Source: Erysipelotrichaceae bacterium (GTDB lineage Bacteria; Bacillota; Clostridia; TANB77; CAG-508). From it: a stretch of 63,635 nt of DNA. Position 1 is the first letter of the stretch, and every line of letters starts with the position of its first letter. The DNA lies in NCBI GenBank assembly GCA_021769225.1, contig JAETTH010000003.1, forward strand, positions 1-63,635. Reading direction: 5' to 3'. Below are positions 8,667 through 16,680 of this stretch, piece by piece. The notes beneath the pieces were generated by a model. That model had not been told where the DNA came from, ran no database searches, and saw nothing but the letters and a program-made list of their open reading frames with translations. The position numbers were made by a program, and so were the translations under genes.

Positions 8667-9590
8667 ATGTGGGTTTTACTTGTACTATTAGTTATTATTG
8701 CAATCATCGCATTTATGACAATTAAAGTTGTTAAACAATCTGAGGTATATATCATTGAAAGACTTGGTAAATTTCATAAAATTGCAGATGCTGGTCTAAC
8801 CATCATCATACCATTTTTTGACCACGTTCGTTCTGTTGTTAGTTTAAAACAACAAACCATGGATATCCCACCTCAAGGCGTTATTACCAAAGATAATGTA
8901 ACAATCACAATTGATACTGTTGTGTTCTATAAAATTACTGATCCAGCAAAAGCTGTGTATGAAATTCAAAGTTTAAAGAAAGGTATTGAATACTTAGCTA
9001 TTACGACAATTCGTGATATTGTTGGTAAAATGGACTTAGACTCAACCTTCAGTTCTAGAGATGCAATTAATGATCAATTAAGAGTTATCCTAGACGAGGC
9101 TACTGACCAATGGGGATGTAAAATTGACCGTGTAGAAATTAAAGATATTACTCCACCAGCTGATATTAGAGACGCCATGGAGAAGCAAATGAACGCAGAA
9201 AGAAATAAAAGAGCTTTAATCCTTCAAGCTGAAGGTGAAAGACAATCTGCTATTACACTTGCTGAAGGTAAAAAAGAAGCTGCTATTCTAGAAGCCGAAG
9301 CTGATAGAGAAGCAAAAATTAGAAGAGCAAGCGGTGAAGCCGAAGCTATTAGAACTGTTGCAGAAGCAAAAGCAAAAGAAATCCAAATGGTATATGATGC
9401 AATGAAAAAAGCTGATCCAAACGATAAATTAGTTCAGTTAAAATCTTTAGAAGCATTAGAAGAAGTTGCTAAAGGAGATGCTAATAAAGTATTTATTCCA
9501 TTTGAAGCAACTGGTGCTTTAAGTAGTTTAGGTACTGCAGCAGAAATGTTTAAGGAAGATAAGAAATCTAAAAAATCAGAAACTAAATAA
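8667..9590 (+). CDS. qmcA: SPFH/Band-7 (stomatin/QmcA-like) membrane protein
   Basis: This is a membrane-anchored scaffold protein of the stomatin-prohibitin group. One N-terminal membrane segment (about residues 2-18) is followed by the Band-7 domain (VKQSEVYIIERLGKFHKI, then SLKQQTMDIPPQGVITKDNV and DPAKAVYEI). A long Ala/Glu/Lys coiled coil follows (about 180-240, AEGERQSAITLAEGKKEAAI) and ends in a charged tail. Length 307 is typical. It is the second gene of an nfeD-qmcA operon closed by a terminator. Ribosome site AAGGAGG. Confidence 0.94.
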   Translation: MWVLLVLLVIIAIIAFMTIKVVKQSEVYIIERLGKFHKIADAGLTIIIPFFDHVRSVVSLKQQTMDIPPQGVITKDNVTITIDTVVFYKITDPAKAVYEIQSLKKGIEYLAITTIRDIVGKMDLDSTFSSRDAINDQLRVILDEATDQWGCKIDRVEIKDITPPADIRDAMEKQMNAERNKRALILQAEGERQSAITLAEGKKEAAILEAEADREAKIRRASGEAEAIRTVAEAKAKEIQMVYDAMKKADPNDKLVQLKSLEALEEVAKGDANKVFIPFEATGALSSLGTAAEMFKEDKKSKKSETK

Positions 9591-9607
9591 TTAATAATAA
9601 ATATGTT

Positions 9608-9640
9608 AAAAGAGGAAATCCTAATTGATTTCCTCTTTTG
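9608..9640 (+). terminator. Terminator of the nfeD-qmcA operon
   Basis: AAAAGAGGAAATC pairs perfectly with GATTTCCTCTTTT around a 6-base loop, 18 bases after the qmcA stop. Confidence 0.85.
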
Positions 9641-9684
9641 CTTTTAGTATGTTTCTTCTTTCTTCCTCAATTGTTAGCCTTGAC

Positions 9685-9719
9685 AAAACAGTTGTCTAGA
9701 ATCTTTTTTCAACTGTTTT
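9685..9719. terminator. Hairpin after the LRR surface-protein gene
   Basis: AAAACAGTTG and CAACTGTTTT form a 10-bp stem. It lies about 100 bases beyond the stop of the minus-strand LRR gene and is the only strong hairpin in the 9641-9815 gap, where I see no gene. It is symmetrical, so it could act on either strand. Confidence 0.45.
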
Positions 9720-9815
9720 GCTCTTCCTTTTTCAGCTACAAGCCTTCTAAAAAAGTTTTTTAGTTATCAATTACTAACTACCTTCCTTTTGGTATCACAT
9801 TTTTTACTATCTTTT

Positions 9816-11903
9816 TTATACTGTTACTCTATTTCCAAAAATGTCTTTTAATTCTTGTTTTTGTGCTTCTGTTAAATAATTTCCAGAAATCTTTAAACTT
9901 TGTAATTGGGTTAATTTCTTGATGGAAGTAATATCTCGAATTGAGTTATTACTCAAATCCAATTTAACTAAATTAGGCATATTCTCTAGTGCTTCTAGTC
10001 CTTGATAAATTGTATTATTAGATAAATTCAGATCTCTTAACTTGTTTAACTCTTTTAAGTCAGCTATATTTGTTATTTTTGTATGAGTTATTGCTAATAT
10101 TTCTAAGTTTTTTAATCCAGTTAATGGCTTTAAATCTGTAAATCTATGTCCCCCTTGTAAATATAACTCTGTTAAATTAGGCATTTTTTCTATTCCTGAT
10201 AAATTAGAGATATAAATACTGAAATTTGAAAGAAATCTTAATCTTTTCAAGTTTTTGCAATTTGCAAGTGCTCTTAGTGTTCCATTATCTCCTGATATTG
10301 TAACATTAGGAAGAAGTTCTTCTAAGACTGATATATCAGTTAATTTAGAACATTTTCCTAAAGATATTGTACGTAAACTCTTTATATTAGCGATTCCTGA
10401 AACATCTTGCAAATTCGAATTTCCATACAGAGAAATAGAAGTTAAACTCGTACAATCTGAAAAAGCATCTAGATTTTCGATTGTAGTACCTACTAAATTA
10501 ACTTTTTGCACAGTTTGTGCAAGTTTGCTTCCTTTTAACAACATTAATTCTTCAGTGGTAATATCCGTATCATAAAAATCTAAGGTGTAAATTGTCTCTA
10601 TATCTTTAATAGCTGAAATATTAGCTGAAAAATTTACTAAGTTTGTTAAGGAGGATATTGTAGTTTTAATTTTCTCATCTGTTAATTCTGGATTACCATA
10701 TAATCCTAACGTTTGGATAGAGTTAATGGCATTAATACCTTCAATCGATGTTAATTGATTTGTTTTTAAATCTAACGTTGTTAATGACTCTAATTGATTT
10801 ACTTTTAAGCCATCTAGGTTTGTTATTTGATTATTTCTAGCTATCACAGTTTTAAGTTTCTTTAAATTCTTAATTGGTGTAATATCTTGTACTTTATTAT
10901 ATGGCACTTGGAACGTAATTAAATTTTCAAATTCAGAAATAACACTGATATCATTGACATTTCCTCCCCAGAAATTAATTGATGTCATTGTTTGCTTCGA
11001 TTTTAATTTACTTAAAGATGAAATATCGGAAAAATCATTTCCATGTAGGTCCATATAATTTATATGTTCTAAATTAGCAATGGCATCAATTAATTTTTCT
11101 AAATCAAGCAATGTCCTACTATTTTGCCAACAGAAATTTTCCACATTAATTAGTCCTGCTAATCCACTATAATCATTACAAGAGCAATTGTTAGCATTGA
11201 AATAGGTTAATTTCGAAAGATTTGATAGTCCATTTATATTTTCAAATCTTCCACTATTAAGCATAATTTTCTCAAGCTTTGGCATGTATTGTAAGTCATC
11301 TAAATTATCAATATTCGTTGCCATAATTTCTAATGTTTTTACTTCTTTTAAATCTCTATAATGGATGTCTCCATCTAAGCCTAACCTTCTTGCTACTTCT
11401 TCTCTCATAGCTGTGTCACTGAAATTTAATATGGTATCATCTTCTAATTTCGTTACTTCTTTCTTTTCTCCTAGTTCATTTCCTTCTTTATCTAGGTAGT
11501 ATATGGTAAAGTCATTATTTGCTACATACACATCTTTTCTACTACTTGGTACTCCATTTCCTCTTTGCGTAGTTAATCCCATTTTTTGTGGTAACACAAC
11601 ATATGTTAGGTCATTTCCCTCTAATAATCTTTGTACATAACCTAGTTTTACCATTTCTTCTAAAGTCCCATTTGTATATTGCTGAACACTATTTTCTGCC
11701 GCTTTTAGTTTTAACTGTTCTTCTACAAAAGCTTTTTCTGTAGCAAAATCTGTATCTTTTGCTCTTTGTATTACTCCATTTGGCCCTAATGTTACAGAAA
11801 GGGTTACTCCTGCTATTATTAGTAATACAATTATGCTAATAACTAAGGCAAGTAGTGTAATTCCTTTGTTACTTTTTTTGCTTTTTAAACTTCCCTTTTT
11901 CAT
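9816..11903 (-). CDS. Prepilin-like N-terminus fused to leucine-rich repeats (surface protein)
   Basis: The N-terminus resembles a type IV prepilin: a basic start, then KGITLLALVISIIVLLIIAG (about 13-33), with Gly before the hydrophobic helix as in prepilin-peptidase sites. The usual Glu at mature position 5 is Ala. A conserved block LGPNGVIQRAKDTD follows. From about residue 160 to the end there are roughly 20 internalin/SDS22-type repeats (LxxLxxLxLxxNxIxDIxxL), for example LRDLNLSNNTIYQGLEALEN. It is 695 residues long. A surface or adhesion role is inference. The related gene at 41103 shares the same N-terminus and the same upstream mini-gene. It has its own promoter at 11953-11981. Confidence 0.85.
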   Translation of the reverse strand: MKKGSLKSKKSNKGITLLALVISIIVLLIIAGVTLSVTLGPNGVIQRAKDTDFATEKAFVEEQLKLKAAENSVQQYTNGTLEEMVKLGYVQRLLEGNDLTYVVLPQKMGLTTQRGNGVPSSRKDVYVANNDFTIYYLDKEGNELGEKKEVTKLEDDTILNFSDTAMREEVARRLGLDGDIHYRDLKEVKTLEIMATNIDNLDDLQYMPKLEKIMLNSGRFENINGLSNLSKLTYFNANNCSCNDYSGLAGLINVENFCWQNSRTLLDLEKLIDAIANLEHINYMDLHGNDFSDISSLSKLKSKQTMTSINFWGGNVNDISVISEFENLITFQVPYNKVQDITPIKNLKKLKTVIARNNQITNLDGLKVNQLESLTTLDLKTNQLTSIEGINAINSIQTLGLYGNPELTDEKIKTTISSLTNLVNFSANISAIKDIETIYTLDFYDTDITTEELMLLKGSKLAQTVQKVNLVGTTIENLDAFSDCTSLTSISLYGNSNLQDVSGIANIKSLRTISLGKCSKLTDISVLEELLPNVTISGDNGTLRALANCKNLKRLRFLSNFSIYISNLSGIEKMPNLTELYLQGGHRFTDLKPLTGLKNLEILAITHTKITNIADLKELNKLRDLNLSNNTIYQGLEALENMPNLVKLDLSNNSIRDITSIKKLTQLQSLKISGNYLTEAQKQELKDIFGNRVTV

Positions 11904-11952
11904 TTTCTTTCGTTCCTCCTCTTATTTTTATGATTTATGCTGTTATATGTCT

Positions 11953-11981
11953 ATTGTATCTTGTTTTTCTAATTTTGTAAA
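11953..11981 (-). promoter_or_regulatory. Promoter of the LRR surface-protein gene
   Basis: TTTACA (11976-11981) and TACAAT (11953-11958) are separated by exactly 17 bases on the minus strand, about 50 bases before the gene start. It lies downstream of the mini-gene terminator, so the surface gene need not depend on read-through. Confidence 0.65.
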
Positions 11982-12042
11982 TATACTTTTTTATTCTTCT
12001 TTTGGTATTTTTATCTCGTATCTAATCTTATTTTCTCCACGC

Positions 12043-12081
12043 AAAAAGGACAGACTATTTTTCTTAATAGTCTATCCTTTT
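12043..12081 (-). terminator. Intrinsic terminator of mini-gene copy 2
   Basis: AAAAGGATAGACTATT pairs with AATAGTCTGTCCTTTT (16 bp, one T-G pair) on the minus strand around a 6-base loop. Almost the same hairpin, with the same wobble position and the same flank (GCRTGGARAAAAT), follows copy 3 at 42080-42118. Confidence 0.8.
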
Positions 12082-12101
12082 CTATTTTATTTCTGATTCT
12101 A

Positions 12102-12176
12102 TTATTTACTAAACCTAATTGTGTGTGTGTGTGTGTGTGTTACAGCCCCAAGGCTTTTAACGTCTTTCTTCTTCAT
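12102..12176 (-). CDS. Thr-His leader-like mini-ORF, copy 2
   Basis: A 24-codon ORF begins at the ATG at 12176: MKKKDVKSLGAVTHTHTHT then IRFSK and TAA. The ribosome site AGGAGGAG is 5-6 bases before the ATG. The THTHTHT part is encoded by ten AC units. Each AC gained or lost shifts the frame, so the tail after the tract would change. It has a TTGACA promoter upstream and a terminator 20 bases downstream, so it is a self-contained transcription unit between rpe and the LRR gene. I do not recognise it. Coding is supported by ribosome-site conservation across three copies, but an RNA role cannot be excluded. Confidence 0.55.
   Translation of the reverse strand: MKKKDVKSLGAVTHTHTHTIRFSK
12121..12140. 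repeat. (AC)10 / (GT)10 dinucleotide tract
   Basis: Ten uninterrupted dinucleotide units lie inside mini-ORF copy 2. The matching tract in copy 1 (bases 1-21) is at least as long and reaches the window edge. Copy 3 has only three units (42158-42163). Long dinucleotide runs are rare in this sequence and are prone to slippage. Confidence 0.9.
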
Positions 12177-12205
12177 GTTTACTCCTCCTTTGTTTTTCTG
12201 GTTAT

Positions 12206-12235
12206 ATTCTACCCCATTTGTTTATTTTTTGTCAA
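12206..12235 (-). promoter_or_regulatory. Promoter of mini-ORF copy 2
   Basis: A perfect TTGACA (12230-12235) is followed after 18 bases by TAGAAT (12206-12211) on the minus strand, giving a predicted leader of about 25 bases before the mini-ORF. It begins 11 bases beyond the rpe stop. Confidence 0.75.
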
Positions 12236-12245
12236 TCCTATTTTC

Positions 12246-12908
12246 CTATATTTGTTTTAGCCTTTCTACTGTTTCTTTATAGTTATCACTTTTTAAAATA
12301 CTACTTCCACATACTAGAATATTAGCTCCTGCTTGAATCACTTTTTGATTTGTTTGTAGATTAATTCCACCATCTACTTCAATATCTAATTCTAAGTTTT
12401 CCTTTTCGATATATTCTTTTAATTCTTTTATCTTATCAATTGTACTTTCTATTAATGTTTGTCCACCATATCCAGGCTCTACTGTCATAATTAAGACTTG
12501 ATGTAAATATGGAAAAAATTCCTTAATCTCTTCTAATTTTGTTTCTGGCTTAATGGATATTCCAACTTTAATATCATTTTCTTTTATTAAATTAATCAAC
12601 TCTTTTATGTCTTCTTTTTTCTTTACTGCCTCATAATGAAATGTAATCATATTGGGATCTAATGCAAGATAGCTTTGTACATAGCTATAAACATCTTCTA
12701 CCATTAAATGAACATCAATTGGTAGGTTTGAAATGGATTTAATATATTCTGTATATTCTAACATTAAATCTGCTGTATCTTGCTCTACAAATTTTCCATC
12801 CATAACATCAATATGAAAATAATCTATTTTAGCAGTTTCTAAGTTATAGAAAGTTTTAATTGCTTCTTCCTTTTTTACACTTAATACAGATGCTGATATT
12901 TCTACCAT
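12246..12908 (-). CDS. rpe: Ribulose-phosphate 3-epimerase
   Basis: Rpe interconverts ribulose-5-phosphate and xylulose-5-phosphate in the pentose phosphate pathway. The TIM-barrel signatures are present: ISASVLS at the start, FHIDVMDGKFV (metal His and Asp), VHLMVED, MTVEPGYGGQ and the phosphate-binding VDGGI followed by VCGSSI. Length 220 is standard. Its ATG overlaps the end of rsgA by 7 bases, so the two are translationally coupled. Confidence 0.97.
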   Translation of the reverse strand: MVEISASVLSVKKEEAIKTFYNLETAKIDYFHIDVMDGKFVEQDTADLMLEYTEYIKSISNLPIDVHLMVEDVYSYVQSYLALDPNMITFHYEAVKKKEDIKELINLIKENDIKVGISIKPETKLEEIKEFFPYLHQVLIMTVEPGYGGQTLIESTIDKIKELKEYIEKENLELDIEVDGGINLQTNQKVIQAGANILVCGSSILKSDNYKETVERLKQI

Positions 12909-13792
12909 TTATGTGCCTCCTTTTCTTTTAATTCCTCATAAATCTTACAATATCTTTCATATCTTCCTCTTGAAATCTTTCCTTGCTCTAAGGCTTTTTT
13001 TACTCCACAATTTTGTTCTTTGATATGACTACATCCAATAAACTCACAATCTTTTCTTGGCTCTATAAACTCAATAAAATATTGCTCTAAATCTCTACTT
13101 TCAATTTCAGATAGATCAAATGTTGAGAACCCTGGAGTATCTACAATATAGCTTTGTGGTTCAATCTCATATAAACGAATAGCTGTTGTTGTATTTTTTC
13201 CTTTTTGATTCTTTTTACTAACAATTCCTTCTAATGTTATTTCTTTTTGAAAAATGCTATTGATTAAAGTAGACTTTCCTACCCCCGAATTGCCAGAAAA
13301 AGCTGTTATTTTTCCTTGTAACTTTTCTTTTAATAAATCAATCCCTTCTTTCTCTTTCGCTTTTGTTAGAATAACAGGATATCCAATATTGGTATAATCT
13401 TTTTCAATTTCTTGCAATAAGTCTTCGTTTTTTTTCTTCTTTAGATCTACTTTATTAATGCATATAATCGATTGTATTCCATTAAGCTCTGCAAAAGCTA
13501 ATTGTTTATCTAACAGTAATAAATCTGGTTTTGGACTTTCTAAAGATAACACAAAAACAATTTGTGTAATATTGGAAACTTTCGGTCTTTTTATATAAGT
13601 TGTTCTGGGAAGGATAGATAGAATAACGCCCTCTTTTTTAGATTCTTCTAGCACTTCTATTTCTACTTTATCTCCTACTACAGGTGATATTTTTTCTAAT
13701 TTAAATTTTCCTCTTGCAGAACAGATATAAATTTTGTCTTCTACTTTTACTTCATAACTATTGGATACATTAGCAATAACAATTCCTTGCAA
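12902..13792 (-). CDS. rsgA: Ribosome biogenesis GTPase RsgA
   Basis: RsgA checks 30S subunit maturation. It has the circularly permuted GTPase order: an N-terminal OB fold (about 1-65), then the G4 motif INKVDL, the G1 loop GNSGVGKST, and G3 DTPGFS. The C-terminal zinc motif reads CEFIGCSHIKEQNC. It starts at a TTG (13792) with the ribosome site GAGAGG upstream. Length 296 is normal. It overlaps rpe. The terminator at 13856-13883 separates it from prkC, although the kinase-phosphatase-rsgA-rpe order is conserved in Firmicutes. Confidence 0.96.
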   Translation of the reverse strand: MQGIVIANVSNSYEVKVEDKIYICSARGKFKLEKISPVVGDKVEIEVLEESKKEGVILSILPRTTYIKRPKVSNITQIVFVLSLESPKPDLLLLDKQLAFAELNGIQSIICINKVDLKKKKNEDLLQEIEKDYTNIGYPVILTKAKEKEGIDLLKEKLQGKITAFSGNSGVGKSTLINSIFQKEITLEGIVSKKNQKGKNTTTAIRLYEIEPQSYIVDTPGFSTFDLSEIESRDLEQYFIEFIEPRKDCEFIGCSHIKEQNCGVKKALEQGKISRGRYERYCKIYEELKEKEAHKW

Positions 13793-13855
13793 ACTCTTTT
13801 ACCTCTCTTAATTTAATACATCAATTATACCATACCCAAAGAAAAAAGCAAAGAA

Positions 13856-13883
13856 AAAGTACCTTTTTTAAAGAAGGTACTTT
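13856..13883 (-). terminator. Terminator after prkC
   Basis: AAAGTACCTT pairs with AAGGTACTTT around an 8-base loop, followed by TTTTTC on the minus strand, between prkC and rsgA. It may only attenuate, since no clear new promoter for rsgA was recognised. Confidence 0.7.
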
Positions 13884-13921
13884 CTTGTTCTATTTTAAGC
13901 TTTTTTATTTCTAATTAGTAT

Positions 13922-15898
13922 TTAATCAAAAGTATAACTTGTTGTTGTATTTAAATCAATATCTGCTTCTCTTTCTTTTACATCATCAATAAATACTTTA
14001 ACAGTGATTCTTCCAACTCCTACAATTTTGCCATCACCAGTATTAACTTTTGTACTGTTTTTATCTACTTCATTATTATAGATAGTTTCTCCATTTGCTT
14101 CTACTCTAAGTTTTACTGTTTTCTTAGTATCTGTTGTATTAGTTGTCGTTGTATAGCCTCCTGTGATACTTTTTACATTAACATAGACTGTGGCATTTTT
14201 CTTTTCTTGCCATTTGTTAACAGTAATAGTAATTCCAGTTCCTTCATCTACTGTCTTATTAGCATCAATACTTTGTCTTAATACAATTCCATTTGTTTTT
14301 GTTGTATCTTCTTCTGTAAGAACTGTAGAAACAGTTAAACCTGCAGATTTAATCATCTTTTCAGCTTCTTCTTGTGTTTTTCCAACAACAGATGGTACTG
14401 TTACTTGTTTGATTCCCGTTCCGATACTTACATAAATTTTAACAACAGTTCCTGCATCTAGTTCTGTATCTTCTTTGATTTCTTGCTTAATGACAATGCC
14501 TTCTTCTATTTTTTGACTCTTTTCTTCTTCTACTTGTGGTGTTAATTTAGCATCTTGAATCGCTTGTTCTGCCTCTTCACGAGTAAGTCCAGTTACTTTT
14601 GGCATTTTTGTCTTTTCTGTTCCTTTACTTACTACAACTTCTACTGTACTTTTTTCTAGTACTGGATAGTTCTCTTTATATGGTGGATTTTGTGAAATAA
14701 TTTTGCCTGCTTCAACTTCAGTATTATATTCTTCACTCTTTACTTTATATTGCAATTTTAAGTCTTTTAATGTCTTTTGTGCTTCTTCTTGTGTCATGTT
14801 AAATAGATTTGGTATTTGAACTTCTTTTGGTCTTGTTGCATTTAAAATACCAGTTGTAATTAGAATACTTGCCACAAAAATAGCAATTAGGATAAAGATA
14901 ATAAAGCAAATACGGAAAGCTTTATGTTCTGCAAGGTATTTTCTAAATTTCCCTTTCTTCTTCTCTTTCTTATTCTCTTTTTGTGCCTCTTCTTCTGATC
15001 TATCATACATTGTTGGAATTTTTTGTGTTGGGAAATCATTTTCAATTGATTTGGTTGTTACAAAATCTCCTTCTGGATTTTTCACAGCCAAACTTAAGTC
15101 TCTTAGCATTTCTGTTGCTGATTGATATCTTAAATTCGTATCTTTTTCCATTGCTTTCATAATAATTTTATTCACAGAAAGAGGAATTGCTGGATTTAAT
15201 TTAATTGGCTCTACAGGCTTTTCTTGCATATGTTTTAATGCAATTGATACTGGTGTATCTGCATCAAATGGTACTCTTCCTGTTACCATTTCATACATGA
15301 CAACACCTAAAGAATAGATATCAGATTTTGCATCTGTATATCCTCCTCTTGCATGTTCTGGAGAGAAATAATGGACAGAACCAATTGTGGTTCCAAATGC
15401 AGTGATAGTTGAATTTGATACAGCTTTTGCAATACCAAAATCTGTTACTTTTGCAATACCATCTTCTGTAATGATAATGTTATGTGGTTTAATATCTCTA
15501 TGTACAATTCCGTTTTTATGAGCTGCTTCTAATGCAGAAGCTACTTGAATTGCAATATCTAAAGACCATTTCCAAGGTAATACCCCTGATTCTGCTATAA
15601 TTTGTTTTAAGGTTCTTCCTTGTACTAGCTCCATTACGATATAGTAAAGATTTCCTTCATTTCCTACATCATAAATAGATACTATATTGGGATGTGTTAA
15701 GCTTGCTGCAGCTTGCGCTTCACCTGCAAAACGTTTAATAAATTCTTCATCTGTTGTAAATTCATCTTTTAAAACTTTTACAGCAACAAATCGATTTAAT
15801 ACATGACATCTGGCTTTATACACCGTTGCCATCCCACCATTGCCTATTTTTTCAATAATTTCATATCTGCTTCCTAGCATTCTTCCTTCTAAATTCAT
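13922..15898 (-). CDS. prkC: PASTA-domain Ser/Thr protein kinase
   Basis: This membrane kinase senses cell-wall fragments and, in spore formers, is linked to germination and cell-wall control. The kinase domain (about 1-270) has GNGGMATVYKA, VAVKVLK, the catalytic HRDIKPHNII and DFGIAK, and SVHYFSPEHARGG. One membrane helix lies near 330-352. Three PASTA domains follow (about 357-425, 426-495 and 496-562), each starting with a V/IPxxxGxTxEEAxK-like line. A further extracellular region of about 95 residues of unknown function ends the protein. The ATG has AAGGAGAG upstream. prpC lies just upstream in the same operon. Confidence 0.97.
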   Translation of the reverse strand: MNLEGRMLGSRYEIIEKIGNGGMATVYKARCHVLNRFVAVKVLKDEFTTDEEFIKRFAGEAQAAASLTHPNIVSIYDVGNEGNLYYIVMELVQGRTLKQIIAESGVLPWKWSLDIAIQVASALEAAHKNGIVHRDIKPHNIIITEDGIAKVTDFGIAKAVSNSTITAFGTTIGSVHYFSPEHARGGYTDAKSDIYSLGVVMYEMVTGRVPFDADTPVSIALKHMQEKPVEPIKLNPAIPLSVNKIIMKAMEKDTNLRYQSATEMLRDLSLAVKNPEGDFVTTKSIENDFPTQKIPTMYDRSEEEAQKENKKEKKKGKFRKYLAEHKAFRICFIIFILIAIFVASILITTGILNATRPKEVQIPNLFNMTQEEAQKTLKDLKLQYKVKSEEYNTEVEAGKIISQNPPYKENYPVLEKSTVEVVVSKGTEKTKMPKVTGLTREEAEQAIQDAKLTPQVEEEKSQKIEEGIVIKQEIKEDTELDAGTVVKIYVSIGTGIKQVTVPSVVGKTQEEAEKMIKSAGLTVSTVLTEEDTTKTNGIVLRQSIDANKTVDEGTGITITVNKWQEKKNATVYVNVKSITGGYTTTTNTTDTKKTVKLRVEANGETIYNNEVDKNSTKVNTGDGKIVGVGRITVKVFIDDVKEREADIDLNTTTSYTFD

Positions 15899-15911
15899 CT
15901 TTTTTCTCTCC

Positions 15912-16643
15912 TTAGTTATTTTCTATTACCACTGCTGTGATATTATCATAGCCACCTTGTTTGTTTGCTTCTTCAATAAGATTGTTTACTGCATTTGCAA
16001 TATCTTGTTTAATTATTTCATATAATTTATCTTCTTTTACCATGTTTGTTAGTCCGTCTGAAGTGAGTAATAATATATCGCCTTTTTGGAATCCTTTTAA
16101 AAGAATCGTTGGTTCTACATATGGTGTACAACCTAAAGCCTTTGTTAACATATTTTTCTTTGGATGCGAAAAAGCTTCCTCTTTACTAATGGTTCCTTTT
16201 TTGATTAAATCTTGTACATAACTATCATCTGTTGTTAGTCGTCGAATAAACTCTTTTCGAATTCGATATACTCTACTATCTCCCACATGTCCAATATATA
16301 CTCTATTATTATATATTAAACAAACATCAATTGTAGTACCCATTCCTTCTAAATCATCATTTTCTTTTGATTTCTCATAAATGACCATATTAGCATATTC
16401 AATACTGCTTCGAATTAGTTCAGGAAGGCTTACCTTATCTTTGGGAGTTTCTTGGTAATTGCTTTGAATATAACTTTTAATTGAATTAACTGCCAAACTA
16501 GATGCTATTTCTCCTCCATTATATCCTCCCATACCATCTGCAATGATATATAGTTGGATTTCATCTTCTGGTCTTGAAACATAGTAGTAGTCTTGGTTCA
16601 TATCCCTTGCTTTTCCTATATCCGTTTTTGCAAAAGTTTTCAT
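15912..16643 (-). CDS. prpC: PP2C-type Ser/Thr phosphatase, partner of the PASTA kinase
   Basis: PrpC reverses PrkC phosphorylation. PPM-family metal motifs are present: DIGKARDMNQD, IIADGMGGYNGGEIAS, YIGHVGDSRVYRI, LLLTSDGLTNMV and the C-terminal GGYDNITAVVI. Length 243 is typical. The stop is 13 bases before the prkC start, so the two are cotranscribed. Ribosome site AGGAG is 6 bases from the ATG. Confidence 0.97.
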   Translation of the reverse strand: MKTFAKTDIGKARDMNQDYYYVSRPEDEIQLYIIADGMGGYNGGEIASSLAVNSIKSYIQSNYQETPKDKVSLPELIRSSIEYANMVIYEKSKENDDLEGMGTTIDVCLIYNNRVYIGHVGDSRVYRIRKEFIRRLTTDDSYVQDLIKKGTISKEEAFSHPKKNMLTKALGCTPYVEPTILLKGFQKGDILLLTSDGLTNMVKEDKLYEIIKQDIANAVNNLIEEANKQGGYDNITAVVIENN

Positions 16644-16680
16644 TTTTTCAACTCCTATTCTTGTACATTTGCCCTTCTTC

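Noticed and set aside
12141..12176. Cyclic-di-GMP (GEMM) riboswitch
   Set aside because: Only a short GACGC...AAAGCC resemblance exists; the GCACAGGGCAAACC block and the partner stem are absent and copies 2 and 3 lose the GACGC part.
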